The notes under the pieces: model-generated
The model's database searches: none
What the model was told of the DNA's origin: nothing
The model's input: the letters and a program-made list of their open reading frames with translations, nothing else
Part shown: positions 61,395 to 64,000 of the stretch, piece after piece
How positions within the stretch are numbered: the first letter of the stretch is position 1
Layout: each line of letters starts with the position of its first letter
Made by a program: the position numbers and the translations under genes
Assembly (NCBI GenBank): GCA_037013685.1
Contig: CM072899.1
Span: forward strand, 12,132,479 to 12,196,478
DNA: 64,000 nt
Origin: Acridotheres tristis
Taxonomy: Eukaryota; Chordata; Aves; Passeriformes; Sturnidae
Direction: 5' to 3'

Positions 61395-61967
61395 CTACAA
61401 ATAAAGTGAAAAGTGTCCAAGAGTTTTTGTTAGTAACATGTATTTCACCTGTGTAATTAATTTTAGTCACAACCTCTCCTTAAATGAAAAGATTAAACAT
61501 ACATATTACTTCAGGAAGTTATCAAAGGTAGTAACTGTGTAAGTAGTTTAATATAAGTTAATACTGAGACATCATTCCATTATTGTGGTAGTATTATAAT
61601 TAATTCAAAATTGATATAACCTATTGCCTGATCTGAAAACTCCATGTGTGCTAAATGCAAACTCGTGTGGGAAGAAGGCAAAAAAACCAAGGCTGTAAAT
61701 ATAACCTCTAATGAAAACTGAACAATATGCAATTAAACTGGACTATACTATTTCTCTCAAAAACAACAGAGCTACATAGCTGATAGGATGACTGAACAGT
61801 GCTACCACTGAAGACAACGACATCCCTTATCTGACTGAAACAAGGATGAAATATACAGAGTTTAAGTATGTATTCAATACTATGAAAACATGTTGGATTA
61901 TCTTGAACTACCTGATACATACAATTGTAATGAATACCCTACAGAACCAAGTTGATCTGGGTCTCAC
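61395..61967 (-). other. SLMAP: SLMAP intron
   Basis: 573 nt, donor GTGAGA and acceptor TTATTTGTAG. Nothing else seen. Confidence 0.85.
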
Positions 61968-62090
61968 CTTGAAGTTCAAAGCATTTTTGTTTACTTGTCC
62001 TAGCTAGCTCTTGGGCTTCAACCAGCTCCTTGTGCAGTTGCTGAATTTCTTGCTTAGCCCCAGTCTCTGATTGTGCACCCTGCAATTCAT
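61968..62090 (-). CDS. SLMAP: SLMAP coiled-coil exon, most upstream in window
   Basis: 123 nt between acceptor TTCTTTTATCAG and donor CAAG|GTGAGA. Two bases complete an Asp codon, then ELQGAQSETGAKQEIQQLHK, followed by ELVEAQELARTSKQKCFELQ and one base. This matches SLMAP DELQGAQSE...ELARTSKQKCFELQ. Upstream exons, including the FHA domain that binds phosphorylated MST1/2, lie beyond the right edge of the window. Confidence 0.95.
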
Positions 62091-64000
62091 CTGATAAAAG
62101 AACATTTTCTTTGAATCATAAATTTCTGCAACAGCTTAATTTGCACTGTCATGTGATGATTGACAACTTTTTACTCAAATCTTCCAAAGTTAGTTAAAGT
62201 AAACTCAAAACTGGATTAGACAAATATTAGCAAAAATATTAATATACTTTTTAAAGTGTAAAACATATACAAACTTTAACACATTCATTATACATAACAT
62301 GCAATATGAAACAGAAATTAAGAAGGAAGAAATAGAGAGTTTTATAAAACACTGTATAAACTGGCAAGGAGCTCTGACTTGACAAAAGAAGGAACAACAA
62401 GCCTAAGACAATCCTTGACTGTGTTTACAACTTGTCTCTTTTTAAAGGAAGCTGCTCTAAGCCTGTCTCAGTGCACAGGCTCAGGCAAGTGCTGCTATTC
62501 CATGTTTCACTACTGCCACCCACCCAGCATATCACCAGGCTCAACCTCCCCCACTCCCTCTGGAGACTCACAAGGAAAGAAAAAATTTAGGGAAATTTCC
62601 TAAAACAAAATTAAGAAAAAGATTAAGAAAAAGAAGAAAATTCCAGCCTCCTTTTTTCATTCAGTGGCCTTAGTGAATACTAAGACAAATATTGCACTTG
62701 ATTTTCAAAAAAAAAGAAAATCTTAAAATATTAAGTGTATCTTTAATATCATCATAAATCTAGGCACATTATTGAAACTCTAAATAAAAGCATTTGCTCT
62801 TCCCTGTACGTTTTGTATTAGCTAAAATGCATATTAAATGCCTCTTGGACTTACAAGAGATGACTTGCAGTCACAAATACTTTCACAGCTGAAGTTTTGG
62901 AGGAATTTAAAAGAGGCAAACTAAGTATTTGTTACTAAGAGCAGTGTCCTCTAACGGGCACACATCTAGAAATGAGATGCAGGAACACTCCAGCCTGCAG
63001 GCATCTGCAAAGCCAGGAAGAGCATCCAGCAAACTCTCATTTACTGGATTTTCCTTAAGCAGTGTCTGTACACAAACTTATTTTCTTGTAGGCACCAACA
63101 GCACTGATAAGCTCTAGAGGTAGAGAGATAAAACTTCATATAAAGCTAGTTTGGTGAGACAGGTAAAGTAAGGAAATTGGTGAAAGAATTCCAGCTGTGT
63201 ATCATGGGAGAGGGTGAATAGAAAAGGGTGACACAGTTACCTGGTCAATAAACATGTGCAACTAGAGACCATATGGATTCAAGATAAAGGCTTAGGAAAA
63301 ATATTGCTTTGGTTTGTCTTTCATTAATAAGGAAAAAAATAAAAACAAACTATAATTTAGCTCATCATTAGACTTTTGACATTCATATTTAGCTGTATAG
63401 GTTAATAAAGTAATTATAGATTTTTTTCTTTTTCTCTTAATTAAGAAAATTGTTTAGCAAATCATGCTAAAGTCGTCACACTGCATCTCTCTAAGGGGCT
63501 GTTTTTCCTGTACTCAGTAATGAACTGGTGGGTTTGAGCAGAGCTGAGAACACACACGTGCTTTTAGATTTTTTCTGAACAAAATTATGAGAGCAGAAAG
63601 AAGAGAGAGGACTACGTATTTCATCCAAATACTTTGTTTTATAGTTTATTAGTTCTAAATCTAACTTTCTCTTTACTGAACATGTTTTGTTCTTAGCTTC
63701 TCATGGAAAAAGATTTAGGGCAATTAGACTTTCAAGCCTCCTTAATGAGACTTTTCAAAAGAAATGCATGAGGAAGTTGGCAAATTATGCTCAAATAACG
63801 CCTGATGAAGAAGCAGTGTCCCAAATCCAACAAGAGACACCCTAAATGAACTTTATGGTGGCAGTGTTTTCCAGTCAATGAAAGTACACATCATAAAAGA
63901 CAGTACTGCTTCAAAAGAGACAAGAGGCTCAATTTAAGGGACAGGATAATCTGTTTAGCAAAGGCACAGTCAAGGTAAACTCTTTCCTACATCAACACAA
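62091..64000 (-). other. SLMAP: SLMAP intron, running off the window
   Basis: At least 1.9 kb ending at acceptor TTTTATCAG. No upstream SLMAP exon, with a one-base 3' overhang to complete the Asp codon, is visible. AT-rich with several A-runs and no recognised repeat family. Confidence 0.8.

Noticed and set aside
1..64000. CRISPR arrays, bacterial-type operons, phage or viral cassettes
   Set aside because: No regularly spaced repeats and no prokaryotic gene density or ribosome-binding pattern. The sequence is vertebrate nuclear DNA with introns and LINEs.

Overview
This is vertebrate nuclear DNA, almost certainly from a bird and probably a passerine. It has GT-AG introns, long AT-rich non-coding stretches, discrete CpG islands, CR1 LINE fragments ending in ATTCTATG-type tails, and a tRNA(Ile)-headed SINE with a CR1-like tail of the kind known from songbirds. 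No bacterial, viral or CRISPR-type system is visible.

Two genes are supported, both on the minus strand and head-to-tail. On the left, positions 5407-5755 are the first coding exon of filamin B (FLNB), encoding most of the first calponin-homology domain. Its CpG-island promoter lies at about 5756-6320, and positions 1-5406 are the start of FLNB intron 1. On the right, 62090 down to about 47740 is the 3' part of SLMAP. Six phase-consistent coiled-coil exons lead to a choice of two tail-anchor exons, followed by a 3' UTR of about 1.8 kb ending at an AATAAA signal. The window ends inside the SLMAP intron at 62091-64000. The SLMAP-FLNB order is the conserved vertebrate arrangement.

The 41-42 kb between the genes (about 6.3-47.7 kb) shows no protein-coding gene I can recognise. 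It contains three isolated CpG-rich patches (about 15.4-15.7, 23.5-23.8 and 30.3-30.8 kb), a CR1 LINE copy at 15738-16430, a CR1/SINE tail at about 29896-29975, and a SINE+CR1 pair at 40181-40525. There are also several microsatellites. The long open frames in the GC-rich patches look like compositional accidents.

FLNB crosslinks cortical actin. SLMAP is a tail-anchored membrane adaptor (STRIPAK/Hippo signalling, sarcoplasmic reticulum, centrosome). They are neighbours by conserved synteny, not as an operon. The observations most worth following are a probable N-terminal leader on FLNB like that of FLNA and FLNC, the 90-nt alternative tail-anchor exon of SLMAP carrying its own stop, and the tRNA-derived SINE.
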